From: an uncultured Bacteroidales bacterium
GTDB lineage: Bacteria > Bacteroidota > Bacteroidia > Bacteroidales > F082
Direction: 5' to 3'
NCBI GenBank assembly: GCA_947303395.1
Contig: CAMYYD010000011.1
Span: 1 to 64,000 of the forward strand
Length of the DNA stretch: 64,000 nt
The translations under genes and the position numbers were made by a program. Positions within the stretch are counted from its first letter, which is position 1, and each line of letters starts with the position of its first letter. This document shows, one piece after another, positions 27,780 to 37,624 of the stretch. The notes under the pieces were generated by a model. That model was given only the letters and a program-made list of their open reading frames with translations, searched no databases and was not told where the DNA came from.

Positions 27780-28328
27780 TTACACCTTTTTCGGTTTCTT
27801 TGTCGACTTTGTAGCTGGAGCTGCAGCGGCTTTCACGTTTTCTTTCGGTGCTGCCTTTGGTGCTGCTTTCTTTGCAGGAGCTTTCTTCACCTCTTTTTTC
27901 TCGACAGGTGCCTCTTCAGCTGCTTCCTCTTTCTTTTCAACGGTGAAATCAAGGAGACCTTTGTCGTTGAGAAGCTGATACCACTGGAACACCTTCTTCA
28001 TATCTGATTGATACACAGCATCTTCATCGTATTCAGGCAACACCATCAAGAATTTCTCTCTCAGCTCAACCGGAGATGCCTTTTTCGGATCGAAATCGAT
28101 TTTGTCGCCCATTTTCTCATGAATGCTCATGAAAACTTCCTTCAAAGGCTTGTCCTCACCTGTCGTGAAAATGCTGATTTCCTCCAAAGAGCTGATTTTG
28201 TCGTTTGCGAAAGCAGGGATGCGCTTTCCATCTAACAATGATTCAACGATGAGCTTTCCATTGCCGTTAGTAGTAACGAGGAAAAGACCCGGTTTGCCAG
28301 AAATGGCTACAACTTTACTTAAATCCAT
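27780..28328 (-). CDS. DUF5606 family protein
   Basis: A 182-residue cytoplasmic protein of unknown function, of a family I know only from Bacteroidota. The conserved part (1-135) starts MDLSKVVAISGKPGLFLV and contains SLLDGKRIPAFANDKISSLEEISIF, VLPEYDEDAVYQSDMKKVFQWYQLL and NDKGLLDF. The last 45 residues are low complexity, rich in Lys, Ala, Pro and Glu, which suggests a disordered nucleic-acid or ribosome-contacting tail, though this is a guess. It has its own -7 element at 28362-28369. Confidence 0.85.
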   Translation of the reverse strand: MDLSKVVAISGKPGLFLVTTNGNGKLIVESLLDGKRIPAFANDKISSLEEISIFTTGEDKPLKEVFMSIHEKMGDKIDFDPKKASPVELREKFLMVLPEYDEDAVYQSDMKKVFQWYQLLNDKGLLDFTVEKKEEAAEEAPVEKKEVKKAPAKKAAPKAAPKENVKAAAAPATKSTKKPKKV

Positions 28329-28361
28329 ATTAAATTTTAATTTTTATTTCCAAAATTTGCG

Positions 28362-28369
28362 CAAAAATA
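28362..28369 (-). promoter_or_regulatory. Putative promoter -7 element (TATTTTTG)
   Basis: TATTTTTG on the minus strand, 34 bases before the DUF5606 gene start, in the AT-rich gap after the ABC transporter stop. Confidence 0.5.
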
Positions 28370-28403
28370 ATACTTTTTTCAATCTGTGTTTCAAATTTTT
28401 GAA

Positions 28404-30251
28404 CTAATTGAACGACTGCAGGTCGGTGAGTCGTTTGTAAACACCGCCTTTCTCAATAAGCTCCTCATGTTTGCCGCGTTCCACAATCTGTCCTTTTACC
28501 AAAACCAGTATTTCATCGGCATTCTGGATGGTCGACAATCTGTGGGCAATGACGATTGAGGTTCTGTTTGTCATGACCTTCGAAAGTGCCTCTTGCACAA
28601 GGCGTTCCGATTCAGTATCGAGCGACGATGTAGCCTCATCCAAGATCAGAATCGGAGGGTTTTTCAACACTGCGCGAGCTATGCTGATACGCTGACGCTG
28701 TCCGCCCGAGAGGTTCATGCCACGGTCGCCGATGTAGGTGTCGTAGCCGTCTTCCATCTCCATGATGAAATCGTGGGCATTGGCGATTTTCGCGGCCTCG
28801 ATGACAGCTTCACGGGTGGCGTGCTCCAGACCGAACGCTATATTATTAAATACGGTGTCGTTAAACAGAATGCTTTCCTGCGAGACAATGCCCATCAAGC
28901 CACGCACGTCACAAATCTTGAAGTCGCGGACATCGGTGCCGTCGATGGTGATGCTTCCCTGGCTCACGTCGTAGAATCGCGGAAGCAGGTCGACCAAAGT
29001 GGATTTACCGCCGCCGCTTTCGCCAACGAGCGCCACCATCTTGCCTTTCGGAATCGTGAGATTGATGTTTTTCAACACATTCACCTCATTGTAATGGAAA
29101 CTCACATTATTATATATGATGGAATCCTTGAAATCAGGCAATGACAATGCATTTTCTTTTTCAACGATAACTTCCTCAGCGTCAAGCACTTCGAAGATAC
29201 GGTCGGCTGAAGCCATACCCTTCTGGAGACTGTAGAAACCTTGCGAGAACGATTTCGCAGGCGAGATAATCTGCGAGAAAACGACGATGTAAGCTATGAA
29301 ATTCGCAGCGGTGATGCTCGGTTCAGCACCAGGAGTGCTGGCGGCATTTAAAATCAAAGTGGCACCGAACCATACCACGATGGAAATAATTATTGACGAG
29401 AGGAACTCGCTCATCGGGGAGCTGAGGTCACGTTTACGGTTCACAAATTTTATCACTCTCGTGTATTTGCCGTTTTGTTCGTTGAATTTCTCGCTTGAAT
29501 AGCCGATTGCATTGAAAGCCTTTATGATACGCAGTCCGCCGATGGTTTCCTCAATGGTGGCAAGCATTCCAGCGAATCGGTTCTGTCCGTCGAGGGAGTC
29601 TTTTTTGAGAGATTTGCCGATAACGCCAATGATGAGACCGCCGATTGGCAGCAGAAGCACCACAAAGAGTGTCAGACGCCAGCTCACGCCAAGCATGTAG
29701 GCAAAATATGCCGCTATCGTGAGTGGTGATTTGATGAAAACGTCGAGATAACTGATGATTGACACCTCGATCTCCTGCACATCAGTGGTGATGCGCGCCA
29801 TGATGTCGCCTTTTTTGTGCTTACTGTAGAACGAGAGCGGCAAAATCATGATTTTCTTGTACAAATCATTGCGGATATCCTTGATTGTGCCGGCACGCGC
29901 TCCGACCATGAAATACAAGGCGAAATATGTGGTGAGGTTTCGCAGGAAGAACGCCACCACAAGCAGTATGCATATGAAAATCAATGCAGAAGCCTGTCCT
30001 TTGACGAGGATGATGTAGCTCACATAATAGTCGAGCATGGCCAACAGTGTGTCGGTGTCGAGTGCGAATTCCGGTTTAACCGTGGTAAGATTTTCAGGAT
30101 TAAACAACAGGTTAAGGAACGGCACTATCATTGAAAATGAGAACAACGAGAACACTATCGCCAAAATATTGAAGATGATGTTCATCAAAACGCTGAACCA
30201 GTACGGCTTAACGTAATGAAGTATCCTGCGAAAATTTCTTCTTTTTGTCAT
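28404..30251 (-). CDS. ABC transporter, fused permease-ATPase (MsbA-like exporter)
   Basis: A 615-residue half-transporter with six membrane helices (about 1-330) and a C-terminal nucleotide-binding domain: Walker A GESGGGKST, signature LSGGQRQRISIARAVL, Walker B ILILDEATSSLDTES and the switch histidine in IVIAHRLSTI. The ICL motif MARITTDVQEIEVSI is typical of MsbA-type exporters, which flip lipid A-core or other lipids. The lipid is not proven here. It lies four bases after the purB stop, so the two genes are probably co-transcribed. Confidence 0.88.
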   Translation of the reverse strand: MTKRRNFRRILHYVKPYWFSVLMNIIFNILAIVFSLFSFSMIVPFLNLLFNPENLTTVKPEFALDTDTLLAMLDYYVSYIILVKGQASALIFICILLVVAFFLRNLTTYFALYFMVGARAGTIKDIRNDLYKKIMILPLSFYSKHKKGDIMARITTDVQEIEVSIISYLDVFIKSPLTIAAYFAYMLGVSWRLTLFVVLLLPIGGLIIGVIGKSLKKDSLDGQNRFAGMLATIEETIGGLRIIKAFNAIGYSSEKFNEQNGKYTRVIKFVNRKRDLSSPMSEFLSSIIISIVVWFGATLILNAASTPGAEPSITAANFIAYIVVFSQIISPAKSFSQGFYSLQKGMASADRIFEVLDAEEVIVEKENALSLPDFKDSIIYNNVSFHYNEVNVLKNINLTIPKGKMVALVGESGGGKSTLVDLLPRFYDVSQGSITIDGTDVRDFKICDVRGLMGIVSQESILFNDTVFNNIAFGLEHATREAVIEAAKIANAHDFIMEMEDGYDTYIGDRGMNLSGGQRQRISIARAVLKNPPILILDEATSSLDTESERLVQEALSKVMTNRTSIVIAHRLSTIQNADEILVLVKGQIVERGKHEELIEKGGVYKRLTDLQSFN

Positions 30252-30254
30252 TTT

Positions 30255-31610
30255 TTAATCGTTTACATAGTTAAAACCGGTATAATTTTCCGGAGTGATA
30301 GCGTGCATTTCTTTTTTGACATTCTGTGAAACCGGCAATGTGTCAATGAATGCGTCGATCGACTCGCGAGTCACTTTCTCGTTGGTGCGTGTGAGGCCTT
30401 TCAAAAGCTCGTAGGCACCTTCCACCTGCTCGCGGCGAAGAATAGTCTGAATAGCTTCGGCGACAACAGCGTAGTTGTTTTGCAAGTCGGCACGAAGTTT
30501 AGCTTCATTAAGGATAAGTTTATCTAAACCTTTTGATAATGAGCTTGTTGCAATCAAAGTGTGAGCCAAAGGCACGCCGATGTTGCGTGTCACAGTAGAG
30601 TCGGTGAGGTCGCGTTGCATGCGGCTGATCGGGAGCTTGCGGCTGAGATGCTCGAAGATGGCATTTGCCATTCCAAGGTTACCCTCAGCGTTCTCGAAAT
30701 CGATAGGATTCACTTTATGAGGCATGGCCGAAGAACCGACTTCTCCCGCTTTGATTTTCTGTTTGAAATAATCCATCGAGATGTAAAGCCAGATGTCGCG
30801 CGACAGGTCAATCAGGATTGTGTTGAGACGTTTTAGAGCGTCGAAATACTGCGCCATCACGTCGTAATGCTCAATCTGCGTTGTCGTTTCCTGACGTTTC
30901 AGTCCAAGTTTTTTGATGAATTTCGCTGCAAACTCGCGCCAGTTGATCTGCGGATATGCCACTTTATGAGCGTTCATGTTACCTGTCGCGCCGCCGAATT
31001 TAGCAGTGAACGGGATTTTATCAAGCTCATCCAGCTGATTTTCAAGGCGTTCGACAAAAACATAAATCTCTTTTCCAAGATGCGTAGGACTTGCCGGCTG
31101 ACCGTGAGTGTGTGCCAGCATCGGGACGTCACGCCACTCTGCTGCAAGTGACTTCAGTTTCTCCACAATCTGAGCAAAAGCTGGGCGAATCAGTTCATTT
31201 TGCGCCTGCATCATGGTGTAAGGCACCGCGCTGTTGTTGATATCTTGCGATGTCAGGCCGAAATGAATAAACTCTTTGAACTGCGTCAGATTCATCTCGT
31301 CGAAACGGCGTTTCAGGAAATATTCAACAGCTTTCACATCGTGGTTTGTAGTCTTCTCAATTTCCTTAATCTCTTGAGCGTCAGCAGGTTTGAAGCTTTT
31401 AACAATATTTCTCAGCTTACGGAAATTGTTCTTGTTAAAATCAGCCAGTTGAGGCAGCGGAATCTGACAAAGCGCTATAAAATACTCAACCTCCACCATC
31501 ACTCTGGCGCGAATCAGTCCAAATTCCGAAAAATATTCATCAAGTCGCTCGACTTTCTTGCGATAGCGGCCGTCGACAGGCGAAATAGCAGTTAATTCTG
31601 ATAAATTCAT
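30255..31610 (-). CDS. purB: Adenylosuccinate lyase
   Basis: PurB cleaves SAICAR and adenylosuccinate to release fumarate in purine synthesis. The 451-residue protein starts MNLSELTAISPVDGRYRKKV and carries the three superfamily regions: TTNHDVKAVEYFL, HTHGQPASPTHLGKE and the signature GSSAMPHKVNPIDFENAEGN. It belongs to the longer subgroup like the E. coli enzyme. A -7 element is at 31639-31646. It precedes the MsbA-like exporter by four bases. Confidence 0.96.
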   Translation of the reverse strand: MNLSELTAISPVDGRYRKKVERLDEYFSEFGLIRARVMVEVEYFIALCQIPLPQLADFNKNNFRKLRNIVKSFKPADAQEIKEIEKTTNHDVKAVEYFLKRRFDEMNLTQFKEFIHFGLTSQDINNSAVPYTMMQAQNELIRPAFAQIVEKLKSLAAEWRDVPMLAHTHGQPASPTHLGKEIYVFVERLENQLDELDKIPFTAKFGGATGNMNAHKVAYPQINWREFAAKFIKKLGLKRQETTTQIEHYDVMAQYFDALKRLNTILIDLSRDIWLYISMDYFKQKIKAGEVGSSAMPHKVNPIDFENAEGNLGMANAIFEHLSRKLPISRMQRDLTDSTVTRNIGVPLAHTLIATSSLSKGLDKLILNEAKLRADLQNNYAVVAEAIQTILRREQVEGAYELLKGLTRTNEKVTRESIDAFIDTLPVSQNVKKEMHAITPENYTGFNYVND

Positions 31611-31638
31611 CTTAAAAATTTGTTGTCATTCAAACTTG

Positions 31639-31646
31639 CAAATATA
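31639..31646 (-). promoter_or_regulatory. Putative promoter -7 element of purB (TATATTTG)
   Basis: TATATTTG on the minus strand matches TAnnTTTG, 29 bases before the purB ATG. Confidence 0.55.
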
Positions 31647-31726
31647 TGAATAAAATCTTTATAAATAAAAATAAATTTAGCAAATAAACGACAACAATAT
31701 TTTCTTATTGAATTTAAGCACACTTA

Positions 31727-32182
31727 TTATTGATAAAACAATTCTATATTACCGACATCAAAACCTTGATTTTCAAGAGTTTTCATAATTTTATCAAAAT
31801 CAGCTTTATCATACGGCAATTTCTGCGACAAAATCCAAACCTTTGATTTTCTTTTGTCTGACAAGGCAACAAGATTTAAATCATCATTTTTTGCCACAAT
31901 TAAAAACTTCTTTCTCCATAATCCTTGACGAATAATCAAATAGTCATTTCGCATTTTCAGGACAAATTTTCCATGATAGCAGCGCATCAAACGGCGGTTG
32001 ATTTCATCGTAGGCGACATAAAGCAACTCAAACGCATTATCATGAGTCATAGACAGATACATAAAAACATCGACTTTCTTGAAGAGGCGTTTCTCACGGG
32101 AGCGAGCCACCTCATACCATTTCTCCGACACGCCGGAATGTGACATCGGCATGAGCGGATTATTTAAATAATCAGCTAACAT
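31727..32182 (-). CDS. Lipocalin (Blc-like) family protein
   Basis: A 151-residue protein that looks like a bacterial lipocalin, a small beta-barrel that binds lipids or other hydrophobic ligands. The start has EKWYEVARSREKRLFKKVDVF, resembling the lipocalin G-x-W-Y-E-I-A-R signature. The end, LVALSDKRKSKVWILSQKLPYDKADFDKIMKTL followed by ENQGFDV, matches the Blc pattern ALVG-x-R-x-YLWILSR with its closing helix. Unlike E. coli Blc there is no signal peptide or lipobox, and the usual Gly before Trp is Lys, so it is probably cytosolic and divergent. Assignment rests on motif reading only. Confidence 0.65.
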   Translation of the reverse strand: MLADYLNNPLMPMSHSGVSEKWYEVARSREKRLFKKVDVFMYLSMTHDNAFELLYVAYDEINRRLMRCYHGKFVLKMRNDYLIIRQGLWRKKFLIVAKNDDLNLVALSDKRKSKVWILSQKLPYDKADFDKIMKTLENQGFDVGNIELFYQ

Positions 32183-32271
32183 AATTTAAATAATTAAAAG
32201 GAACTAAAACTTGTGAAAAATTGCTTTTTGGCAAATATTAACATGAAGAAAATTCTCCACTAACAATGTTG

Positions 32272-32279
32272 CAAAGATA
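32272..32279 (-). promoter_or_regulatory. Putative promoter -7 element of the lipocalin gene (TATCTTTG)
   Basis: TATCTTTG on the minus strand, 90 bases before the lipocalin gene start. It is back to back with the lpdA promoter. Confidence 0.5.
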
Positions 32280-32292
32280 AGAAAATTTTTTG

Positions 32293-32300
32293 TAATTTCG
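32293..32300 (+). promoter_or_regulatory. Putative promoter -7-like element of lpdA (TAATTTCG)
   Basis: TAATTTCG differs from TAnnTTTG at one base and lies 59 bases before the lpdA ATG, just beyond the divergent lipocalin promoter. Confidence 0.4.
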
Positions 32301-32359
32301 CACAATTAAATTTAGAGAAATAAAAATAAATTAAAAATTAACATAAATCATTGATAATC

Positions 32360-33751
32360 ATGAAGTACGATGTTATTGTGATTGGTAGCGGTCCTGGCGG
32401 TTACGTCGCAGCTATCAGAGCTTCACAGCTTGGAAAGAAAGTTGGCGTTGTTGAAAAAGCGGAAATTGGCGGCACATGCCTCAACTGGGGCTGCATCCCG
32501 ACCAAGGCTTTGCTTAAGAGCGCGGCAGTCTATACATATATGCAACATGCTGAAAATTACGGCATTAAGCTCGAAGGAGAGGTCCATCCCGACATGGAAG
32601 CCGTTGTCGCCCGCAGCCGTGGCGTCGCCGACGGAATGAGCAAAGGCGTTCAATACCTCTTTAAAAAGAACAACGTCGAATTGATCCCGGGACTCGGTTC
32701 GCTGACAGCAAACAAGACAGTGAAAGTTGTTGACGCTGAAGGCAATGCGACAGAATACGAAGCCGACCACATCATCCTCGCGACAGGTTCGAGAGTGCGT
32801 CAGCTGCCAGCAATGCCTATCGATGGCAAGAAAATCATCAGCTACCGTCAGGCTTTGGTTTTAGACAAGCTTCCAGAGACAATGGTGGTTGTCGGTTCAG
32901 GCGCAATCGGCTCAGAGTTTGCATTCTTCTTCACATCGATGGGAGTGAAAGTGACATTGGTGGAGTTCCTGCCAAACGTCGTGCCTAACGAAGACGAAGA
33001 GGTTTCAAAACAAGTTGAACGTTGCTTCAAGAAGCTGAAAATGACAGTGATGACTGAAGCTTCCGTCACCAACGTCGACACAACAGGCGAGAAATGCGTG
33101 TGCACCATCAGTACCAAGAAAGGCGAAAAGGTTGTTGAAGCTGACATCGTGCTTTCAGCAGTCGGCGTGCAGACCAACCTCGAAGACCTCGGTCTCGAAA
33201 ACCTCGGAATCGCCAGCGAACGCGGCAAAATCATCGTTGACGACTATTATAGAACCAACGTTGAAGGCGTTTATGCTATCGGCGACATCGTTCACGGACC
33301 GGCATTGGCACACAAGGCATCACACGAAGCCATCATCTGCGTTGAAAAGTTCTGTGGCATGAATCCTAAACCATTGAACTACAACAACATCCCTGGTTGC
33401 ACATACATCACTCCAGAAATCGCATCAGTAGGTTTGAGCGAGGCAAAAGCTATCGCTGCTGGTTACGAGGTGAGAATCGGGAAATTCCCGTTCACAGCAT
33501 CAGGAAAGGCTGCAGCAGCTGGCAATAAGGACGGTTTCATCAAGGTGGTGTTCGACGCCAAGACCAACAAATGGTTGGGTTGCCACATGGTAGGCGAAAA
33601 CGTCACAGAGATGGTCGCAACAGCAGTGTTGGCACGCGAACTCGGCGCTGAAGGCCGCGACATCATCGAGAACATCTTCCCGCATCCAACGATGTCGGAA
33701 GCCATCATGGAAGCTGCAGCAGCGGCATACGGAGAAGTGGTTCACCTGTAA
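32360..33751 (+). CDS. lpdA: Dihydrolipoyl dehydrogenase
   Basis: This FAD enzyme reoxidises lipoamide in 2-oxo acid dehydrogenase or glycine-cleavage complexes. From the ATG at 32360 it has 463 residues; a TTG nine bases earlier is less likely. The FAD-binding VIGSGPGGYVAAIRA is followed by the redox-active cysteines C40 and C45 (GGTCLNWGCIPTK), the NAD site VVVGSGAIGSEFAFFF, YAIGDIVHGPALAH, and the C-terminal catalytic His in IFPHPTMSEAIMEAA. No E1, E2 or glycine-cleavage gene is nearby. The stop overlaps the start of the transglycosylase gene in TAATG. Confidence 0.95.
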   Translation: MKYDVIVIGSGPGGYVAAIRASQLGKKVGVVEKAEIGGTCLNWGCIPTKALLKSAAVYTYMQHAENYGIKLEGEVHPDMEAVVARSRGVADGMSKGVQYLFKKNNVELIPGLGSLTANKTVKVVDAEGNATEYEADHIILATGSRVRQLPAMPIDGKKIISYRQALVLDKLPETMVVVGSGAIGSEFAFFFTSMGVKVTLVEFLPNVVPNEDEEVSKQVERCFKKLKMTVMTEASVTNVDTTGEKCVCTISTKKGEKVVEADIVLSAVGVQTNLEDLGLENLGIASERGKIIVDDYYRTNVEGVYAIGDIVHGPALAHKASHEAIICVEKFCGMNPKPLNYNNIPGCTYITPEIASVGLSEAKAIAAGYEVRIGKFPFTASGKAAAAGNKDGFIKVVFDAKTNKWLGCHMVGENVTEMVATAVLARELGAEGRDIIENIFPHPTMSEAIMEAAAAAYGEVVHL

Positions 33752-34767
33752 TGAATAACAAAAAAGTCTTATTAGCACTCCAGATTGCCGTTTTGGCAGT
33801 CGGAGTTGCTGCTATTGTGGCTTGCATTGTCGGCATCAGAGCACTGAAAATCGCGGAGAAACGTCCAGTTTCACTTGAACAGATTGCGATTCGCAGCAAC
33901 GACATCGAGTTCGCCGACGACATCACATTCGCCGGCGAGCGTGTGCCTTTGGAGATGTTCAACATACGCGAACGCTACGAACGTGAACTGCTGTCGACAT
34001 GCTATTTTCACAGCAACACCATGCTTCTCGTAAAACGCTCATCACGTTGGTTTCCAGTCATCGAGCCGATTTTGAGAAAATACGGCATCCCTGAAGATTT
34101 CAAATATCTTTGCGTGGCGGAAAGCACCTTGACAAACGCCGTTTCACCAGCCGGAGCAGTAGGTTTCTGGCAGTTTATGGAACGCACTGGCAAGGAATAC
34201 GGACTCGAGATCAACAAAGATGTCGACATGCGATACAATGTGGAGCTTGAGACCGAAGCTGCTTGCCGTTATTTCCTGAAATCATACGACATTTATCATA
34301 ATTGGACCCTTGTAGCAGCGTCATTCAACGCAGGAACTCGCCGTTTGAACAAGTTTTTAAAAGAGCAGAAAGTGCATTCGTACTACGATTTGCTCATGGC
34401 CGATGAGACCGAGCGTTACATTTTCAGGATTTTGGCGTTCAAAACCATTCTTGAAAATCCGGAACAATATGGTATTTATGTCAGTAAAAGCCTTGAATAT
34501 CAGCCATTTAAATACAAGACAGTTGTTATTGACAAAAGCGTCGACAGCTGGGCTGATTTCGCGATTGAGCATGATATAACTTATAAACTCCTGAAGATTT
34601 TCAATCCTTGGCTACGTTCTAACTCATTGAAAGTCAAGAAGGGAGAAGTTTACGAAATAAAGATTCCGAAAAGGCCTTTCGACCTCACTGCCGATTATTG
34701 CAACGAGGCTACGGGAGGCGCTGTCATGAACTTTGAAAACGACAGCATCATAGAAGAATTGAATTAG
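33751..34767 (+). CDS. Membrane-anchored lytic transglycosylase (SLT domain, MltD-like)
   Basis: A 338-residue cell-wall enzyme that cleaves peptidoglycan between MurNAc and GlcNAc. An N-terminal membrane helix (about 6-30) is followed by an SLT domain: ILRKYGIPEDFKYLCVAEST with the catalytic Glu near residue 124, then NAVSPAGAVGFWQFM, YNVELETEAACRYFLKS and LVAASFNAGTRRL. The C-terminal part (about 240-338) contains a LysM-like stretch, YKLLKIFNPWLRSNSLKVKKGEVYEIKIP, which would bind peptidoglycan. It is coupled to lpdA by a TAATG overlap and followed at once by uvrA. Confidence 0.87.
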   Translation: MNNKKVLLALQIAVLAVGVAAIVACIVGIRALKIAEKRPVSLEQIAIRSNDIEFADDITFAGERVPLEMFNIRERYERELLSTCYFHSNTMLLVKRSSRWFPVIEPILRKYGIPEDFKYLCVAESTLTNAVSPAGAVGFWQFMERTGKEYGLEINKDVDMRYNVELETEAACRYFLKSYDIYHNWTLVAASFNAGTRRLNKFLKEQKVHSYYDLLMADETERYIFRILAFKTILENPEQYGIYVSKSLEYQPFKYKTVVIDKSVDSWADFAIEHDITYKLLKIFNPWLRSNSLKVKKGEVYEIKIPKRPFDLTADYCNEATGGAVMNFENDSIIEELN

Positions 34768-34772
34768 TGTTG

Positions 34773-37616
34773 ATGACGGAGAAAGACAGAAATATTGCCG
34801 AAGACGAATTCATCGAGATTTACGGAGCGCGTGAGAACAACTTGAAAAACATCGACTTACGCATTCCGCGCGATAAGTTTGTGGTGATAACCGGACTCAG
34901 CGGTTCGGGCAAGTCGTCGTTGGCTTTCGAGACGATTTACGCCGAGGGTCAGCGCCGTTACATGGAGTCGTTTTCCGCCTACGCCCGCCAGTTCATCGGC
35001 AGCATGGAACGCCCTGATGTCGATGAGATCCGCGGCCTCTCCCCTGTCATCAGCATCGAACAGAAATCGGTGAACCGTAACCCGCGCTCAACGGTGGGAA
35101 CCATCACTGAGATCTACGATTTCATGCGACTTTTGTACGCACGCGCGTCTGTGCCGTATTCTTACAACACCGGCGAAAAGATGGTGCGTTATTCTGAGGA
35201 ACAAATCACGGAGATGATTTTGGAGCAATACAAAGACAAGAGAATCAATGTGTTAGCTCCTGTAGTAAGAGGCCGAAAAGGTCACTACAGAGATTTGTTC
35301 GAGCAGATTCGACAACAAGGTTACATCAAGGTGCGCGTCGATGGCGAGATACGTGAGCTCACCTTCGGCATGCAGCTCGACCGTTACAAAACCCATGATA
35401 TTGAGATAGTTATCGACCGATTGGCAGTTCACGAAGACAACAAAGAACGCATAGTGAAATCGGTTGAAACCGCATTCCGCCGAGGCAAAGGCATGCTGAT
35501 GGTTCTTGAAGAAGGCTCCAGCGACGCTCGTTATTTCAGCAAGCTTTTGATGTGTCCGACAACGGGCATCGCCTATCAGGATCCGGAGCCTAACACATTC
35601 AGTTTCAACTCGCCTTATGGCGCCTGTCCGAAATGCAACGGTCTCGGCACTGTGATTCAGATCGACATGAACAAAATCATTCCAGACCCGAGTCTGAGTC
35701 TGCGAAAAGGCGGCCTCGCTCCGCTCGGCGAATACAAAAACAACAGCGTTTTCTGTCAACTTGAGGCAATCGGAACAAGATACGGATTCACGCTCGATAC
35801 GCCAATCAGCGAGATTCCTGAAAACGCGATGAGCATCATTCTTTACGGCAGCAGCGAGTCGTTCACAGTAACGAGAGAATATCTCGGCACGCAGTCGACG
35901 TATTCAACGCCGTTTGAAGGTGTCGTCAACGTCATCAGGAAGATGAACGAGGAAAACGCGCCGGCATCGATTCTGAAATGGGCTAACAGCTTCATGAACG
36001 AGACCGAATGCCCTGAGTGTCATGGACAAAGACTCAAAAAAGAGGCACTATATTTCCGTCTTAACGGGAAAAACATAGCTGAACTCGCCGACATGGACGT
36101 CAACTCGCTGTCAAAATGGCTCGACAATCTGCCGAAACATCTCGACGAGAAACAAAACGAGATTGCGCACGACATCCTTGGTGAAATAAAGAAAAGAATC
36201 AACTTTTTGCTCAACGTCGGCATCGATTACCTGAACATGAACCGTCCGGCGAAGAGTCTTTCAGGCGGAGAGTCGCAACGAATCAGGTTGGCAACACAAA
36301 TCGGCTCGCAGCTGACAGGCATTTTATACATCTTGGACGAACCTTCCATAGGTTTGCATCAGCGTGATAATCATCGACTTATAGAGTCGTTGAAGGAGTT
36401 GCGCAACATCGGGAACAGCATCATCGTGGTGGAGCACGACAAAGACACCATGCTCGCTGCCGACTATCTCATCGACATCGGTCCGGGTGCTGGCGTCAAT
36501 GGCGGAAACGTAGTGTTTCAAGGCACTCCGAAGGAAGCCATGCACGGCAAAGGCCTCACCTGCGACTATCTCAGAGGCAAGAAAAAAATAGCGGTGCCGT
36601 CGACAAGACGCAAGCCTTTCGAGGGACAGTACCTTAAACTATATAATGCACACGGGCACAACCTCAAGAATGTCGATTTAGACCTTCCACTCGGCGTAAT
36701 GGTCTGTGTTACAGGCGTTTCCGGTTCGGGCAAGTCGACGCTCATCAACGAAACGCTCTACCCTATTTTGAGCAGACATTTCTACCGTTCGGAGAAGAAT
36801 CCATTGCCTTACGACCGCATCGAAGGCCTTGAATTCATTGACAAAGTCATCGAAATCGACCAAGCCCCAATTGGCAAGACTCCGCGCTCGAACCCTGCAA
36901 CTTACACAAAAGTGTTCGACGACATCAGGAAGTTGTACGGAGAGCTGCCGGAATCAAAGATAAGAGGCTATAAATCAGGACGTTTCTCATTCAACGTGAA
37001 AGGCGGTCGCTGCGAAACATGCCAAGGTGCAGGCGTAAGAATCATCGAGATGAACTTCCTGCCCGACGTGCACGTGCAATGCGAAACATGCCAAGGAAAA
37101 CGCTACAACCGCGAGACTTTGGAGGTGCGTTTCAAAGGCAAATCCATCAACGATGTGTTGAATCTGACAATTGACGAGGCAGTCGTTTTCTTTGAAAACT
37201 TCCCGAGCATCCTTCAGAAAATCAAGACGTTACAAGATGTTGGACTCGGTTACATCACTTTAGGACAGCCATCGACAACGCTATCTGGCGGTGAGGCACA
37301 ACGCGTGAAACTTGCAACAGAGCTTGCGAAACGCGACACAGGGCGAACCTTGTACATCCTCGACGAACCTACGACAGGTTTGCATTTCGAAGACATCAAA
37401 ATTCTGATGGAAGTGCTCAACAAACTCGTGAACAAAGGCAACACCGTGCTCATCATCGAGCACAACATGGACGTCATCAAGATGGCTGATTACATCATCG
37501 ACATGGGACCAGAAGGCGGCGAGCGCGGCGGCAAGATTCTGTGCCAAGGCACACCTGAAGAAATAGTAAAAAATGCCGTCGGCTATACGGCAAAATATCT
37601 CAAAGACGAACTATAA
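34773..37616 (+). CDS. uvrA: Excinuclease ABC subunit A
   Basis: UvrA recognises bulky DNA lesions and loads UvrB in nucleotide excision repair. The ATG at 34773 gives 947 residues; a GTG at 34767, overlapping the previous stop, is possible but less likely. The protein has two ABC modules: Walker A sites GLSGSGKSS (near 41) and GVSGSGKST, signatures [15 protein letters not shown] and [15 protein letters not shown], both followed by ILDEP. Zinc-binding cysteines are present in [19 protein letters not shown] and the [19 protein letters not shown] hairpin. Length and motif order are those of a full UvrA. Confidence 0.97.
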   Translation: MTEKDRNIAEDEFIEIYGARENNLKNIDLRIPRDKFVVITGLSGSGKSSLAFETIYAEGQRRYMESFSAYARQFIGSMERPDVDEIRGLSPVISIEQKSVNRNPRSTVGTITEIYDFMRLLYARASVPYSYNTGEKMVRYSEEQITEMILEQYKDKRINVLAPVVRGRKGHYRDLFEQIRQQGYIKVRVDGEIRELTFGMQLDRYKTHDIEIVIDRLAVHEDNKERIVKSVETAFRRGKGMLMVLEEGSSDARYFSKLLMCPTTGIAYQDPEPNTFSFNSPYGACPKCNGLGTVIQIDMNKIIPDPSLSLRKGGLAPLGEYKNNSVFCQLEAIGTRYGFTLDTPISEIPENAMSIILYGSSESFTVTREYLGTQSTYSTPFEGVVNVIRKMNEENAPASILKWANSFMNETECPECHGQRLKKEALYFRLNGKNIAELADMDVNSLSKWLDNLPKHLDEKQNEIAHDILGEIKKRINFLLNVGIDYLNMNRPAKSLSGGESQRIRLATQIGSQLTGILYILDEPSIGLHQRDNHRLIESLKELRNIGNSIIVVEHDKDTMLAADYLIDIGPGAGVNGGNVVFQGTPKEAMHGKGLTCDYLRGKKKIAVPSTRRKPFEGQYLKLYNAHGHNLKNVDLDLPLGVMVCVTGVSGSGKSTLINETLYPILSRHFYRSEKNPLPYDRIEGLEFIDKVIEIDQAPIGKTPRSNPATYTKVFDDIRKLYGELPESKIRGYKSGRFSFNVKGGRCETCQGAGVRIIEMNFLPDVHVQCETCQGKRYNRETLEVRFKGKSINDVLNLTIDEAVVFFENFPSILQKIKTLQDVGLGYITLGQPSTTLSGGEAQRVKLATELAKRDTGRTLYILDEPTTGLHFEDIKILMEVLNKLVNKGNTVLIIEHNMDVIKMADYIIDMGPEGGERGGKILCQGTPEEIVKNAVGYTAKYLKDEL

Positions 37617-37624
37617 ACTGCTGA

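Noticed and set aside
32351..32359. TTG start for lpdA nine bases before the ATG
   Set aside because: The ATG at 32360 gives the standard MKYDVIVIGSG beginning of the family.
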